Positions 6,712-7,527 of a DNA stretch of 7,527 nt are shown one piece after another. Source of the DNA: Gammaproteobacteria bacterium (lineage in GTDB: Bacteria > Pseudomonadota > Gammaproteobacteria > Tenderiales > Tenderiaceae); assembly GCA_027001525.1 (NCBI GenBank), contig JALTMR010000092.1, positions 1 through 7,527 on the forward strand. Reading direction: 5' to 3'. Positions within the stretch are counted from its first letter, which is position 1. Every line of letters starts with the position of its first letter. The position numbers and the translations under genes were made by a program. The notes beneath the pieces were generated by a model. The model was not told where the DNA came from. It made no database searches and worked only from the letters and a program-made list of their open reading frames with translations.

Positions 6712-6740
6712 GTAACAGAACTTCCCGCATGGACCACTAG
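6712..6740 (-). repeat. Right terminal inverted repeat of the MITE-like element
   Basis: This is the inverted partner of the left repeat, ending GGACCACTAG. Bases 6737-6739 also serve as the TAG stop codon of the minus-strand merR-family gene. Confidence 0.8.
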
Positions 6741-7141
6741 CCGTTCTCACCCTCCCCCATCTTCTCAATAATCGGGCACCCCGCCTCGCTGGCGCGACAG
6801 AGGTTGACCAGCAGGGTGAGTTCCCTGCGCAAGGTACCCAGTTCGGTCAGGCGATTTTTTACTTCGGTTAGTTTATTAGCCGTCAGTTGCCGCACTTCGT
6901 CGCGGGCGTGTTGGGGGTCTTCGCGCATCGTCAACAGATCACCGATCTCGGCCAGGGTGAAGTTCATCTGCTGGGCGCGTTTGATGAATTTCAAGCGCGA
7001 GATATCTTTGTCGCTGTATTGGCGGATGCCCGATGCGTTGCGACTGACGCCGGGCAGCAGGCCGATCTTTTCGTAGTAGCGCAAGGTATCGACGCTCATC
7101 GCCAGCTGGCGGGCCACCTCGCCGATGGTGTTAGCGGCCAT
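6737..7141 (-). CDS. MerR-family transcriptional regulator, likely metal- or thiol-responsive
   Basis: This 134-residue dimeric activator/repressor has the winged helix-turn-helix at the N-terminus (TIGEVARQLAMSVDTLRYYE at 5-24, then KIGLLPGVSRNASGIRQY to 42), a long dimerisation helix at about 82-115, and a short C-terminal loop with C115 and C122 (LCRASEAGCPIIEKM). The GCPIIE end resembles CueR, but only six residues separate the cysteines, against seven in CueR. The position equivalent to CueR Ser77 or ZntR Cys79 is Arg80, so metal choice cannot be assumed. The ATG at 7141 has GGGAGGG 6 nt upstream (7154-7148) and overlaps the thioredoxin-like gene by 11 bp, marking it as the last gene of that operon. 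Its TAG stop lies in the edge of the palindromic element without changing the protein end. Confidence 0.92.
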   Translation of the reverse strand: MAANTIGEVARQLAMSVDTLRYYEKIGLLPGVSRNASGIRQYSDKDISRLKFIKRAQQMNFTLAEIGDLLTMREDPQHARDEVRQLTANKLTEVKNRLTELGTLRRELTLLVNLCRASEAGCPIIEKMGEGENG

Positions 7142-7421
7142 CGCCGACCCTCCCGCCCAGCTGCTCTTTTATGGCGTGGCGGAGCTGCTGCTCCGAGGGC
7201 AGGCGGGTGAAGACCACAACACCGCCGATGGCGATTGCCGGTGTGGCGACGATACCCAAAGCGACGGCGCGATCGATCTCCTCCACCACATCGACTTCAC
7301 GCCAGGTGAGGGCTTCAAAACCGGGTTGTTGCAGCAGCTTCGAGACTAACCGACCCGCCTTCCGGCAGCGCTTGCAGAGCGATGAGGTAAACACCTCGAT
7401 TTCGACGCCAGCGCTATCCAC
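7131..7421 (-). CDS. Small thioredoxin-fold protein with CKRC motif
   Basis: With the GTG at 7421 as start this is a 96-residue cytoplasmic thioredoxin- or glutaredoxin-like protein, with no signal peptide. It begins with a beta strand (VEIEVFTSS), then the redox motif C16-K-R-C19, a helix RKAGRLVSKLL, the strand WREVDVV, and the cis-proline region GIVATPAIAIGG, where the TP after the second helix is typical of the fold. The motif CKRC is more basic than thioredoxin CGPC, so the redox potential and partner may differ. An ATG at 7493 would add 24 residues lying wholly within the upstream NHL gene in another frame; they do not resemble a thioredoxin and I rejected them. The GTG overlaps the NHL stop by 8 bp and the 3' end overlaps the MerR gene by 11 bp. 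It probably serves the same redox or metal function as its neighbours. Confidence 0.75.
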   Translation of the reverse strand: MDSAGVEIEVFTSSLCKRCRKAGRLVSKLLQQPGFEALTWREVDVVEEIDRAVALGIVATPAIAIGGVVVFTRLPSEQQLRHAIKEQLGGRVGDGR

Positions 7422-7527
7422 CGCGCTGCCACTTCTGAATCTGATGGTGGGCAAAATCGGCCACAAACACGCTGCCGTCGTCGGCCACGGCAACCGCCAC
7501 CGCGGTGTGGCTCAGCCCTTGTGAGGG
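7414..7527 (-). CDS. NHL-repeat protein (partial, C-terminal 37 residues)
   Basis: This is the 3' end of a gene that enters from the right edge on the minus strand. The visible residues include GLSHTAVAVAVADDGSVFVADFAHHQIQKWQ (split here: GLSHTAVAVAV, then ADDGSVFVADFAHHQIQKWQ), ending RGG and a TAG stop at 7416-7414. DGSVFVADFAHHQIQKW matches one NHL beta-propeller repeat (G-x-hydrophobic-V-A-D, then an x-H-x-I-Q pattern). NHL proteins are usually several repeats long and bind partners or ligands at a propeller surface; the function here is unknown. Its stop overlaps the thioredoxin-like start by 8 bp, so both belong to one transcript. The reading frame is too short at the window edge to be found by length alone. 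Confidence 0.8.
   Translation of the reverse strand, partial: PSQGLSHTAVAVAVADDGSVFVADFAHHQIQKWQRGG

Larger units (their letters stand above)
6576..6740. mobile_element. Palindromic MITE-like element with TA target duplication (IS630/Tc1-mariner type suspected)
   Basis: CTAGTGGTCCATGCGG at 6576-6591 is repeated exactly inverted at 6725-6740, and similarity continues with mismatches to about 30 bp. Further inward, GTGAGAAGGT (6615-6624) matches ACCTTCTCAC (6690-6699), GGCAAAA (6638-6644) matches TTTTGCC (6671-6677), and TGGAA (6652-6656) matches TTCCA (6663-6667). The whole unit can therefore fold into one long stem-loop centred near 6659. It has no coding capacity. Each end sits in CTAG, which fits insertion into CTAG with duplication of TA (6577-6578 and 6738-6739), leaving about 159 bp of element. 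CTAG with TA duplication is the known preference of IS630-type elements. It lies between convergent sulP and merR genes, its right end supplies part of the merR stop, and it may also act as a two-way terminator. No transposase is in the window. Confidence 0.75.

Noticed and set aside
6151..6768. 205-codon minus-strand frame running through the MITE-like element into sulP
   Set aside because: It is antisense to the end of sulP and overlaps the clear MerR frame. Its composition (many Arg, Cys, Ser) is typical of a shadow frame in GC-rich DNA.
7125..7524. Plus-strand frames at the right edge (74, 107 and 117 codons)
   Set aside because: They lie opposite the NHL, thioredoxin-like and MerR genes, whose motifs and overlaps are convincing on the minus strand.

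Overview
This window looks like a piece of a gammaproteobacterial chromosome of moderately high GC content. The evidence is a one-piece tmRNA of 363 nt whose tag is ANEDNYALAA (close to the E. coli tag), a SixA-type phosphatase, a proteobacterial SmpB, and MerR, SulP and AGCS proteins of the usual types. I cannot name the genus from the sequence alone.

Left part (1-2246): a sodium:amino-acid symporter (AGCS family) runs off the left edge on the minus strand. It is divergent from smpB, which has a near-consensus -10 box so close to its ATG that the mRNA may be leaderless. smpB is followed 5 bp later by a sixA-like histidine phosphatase gene, then by ssrA (tmRNA) with its own promoter and a strong intrinsic terminator. 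The trans-translation pair smpB/ssrA is thus kept together with a phosphatase gene between them.

Middle part (2247-6560): after a 240-bp gap comes a 544-residue fusion of an N-terminal GNAT-like domain to a class V PLP-dependent aminotransferase. Next comes a two-gene unit: an XRE-cupin regulator and a SulP-STAS anion transporter that overlap by ATGA. A perfect 11-bp inverted repeat containing a TATAAT box lies upstream and is the likely operator/promoter.

Right part (6561-7527): between the convergent sulP and merR genes sits a roughly 160-bp palindromic element with long terminal inverted repeats. It appears to be inserted in a CTAG target with TA duplication, and I read it as a MITE of IS630/Tc1-mariner type. 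Its insertion falls in the stop codon of merR and rebuilds the same stop. On the minus strand three overlapping genes follow in transcription order: the C-terminal end of an NHL-repeat protein (cut by the window edge), a small thioredoxin-fold protein with a CKRC motif, and a MerR-family regulator with two C-terminal cysteines. They look like one operon with a redox or metal theme.

The most interesting points are the palindromic element, the GNAT-aminotransferase fusion with a degenerate acetyl-CoA loop, and the NHL-thioredoxin-MerR operon. I saw no CRISPR array, phage gene or complete insertion sequence.
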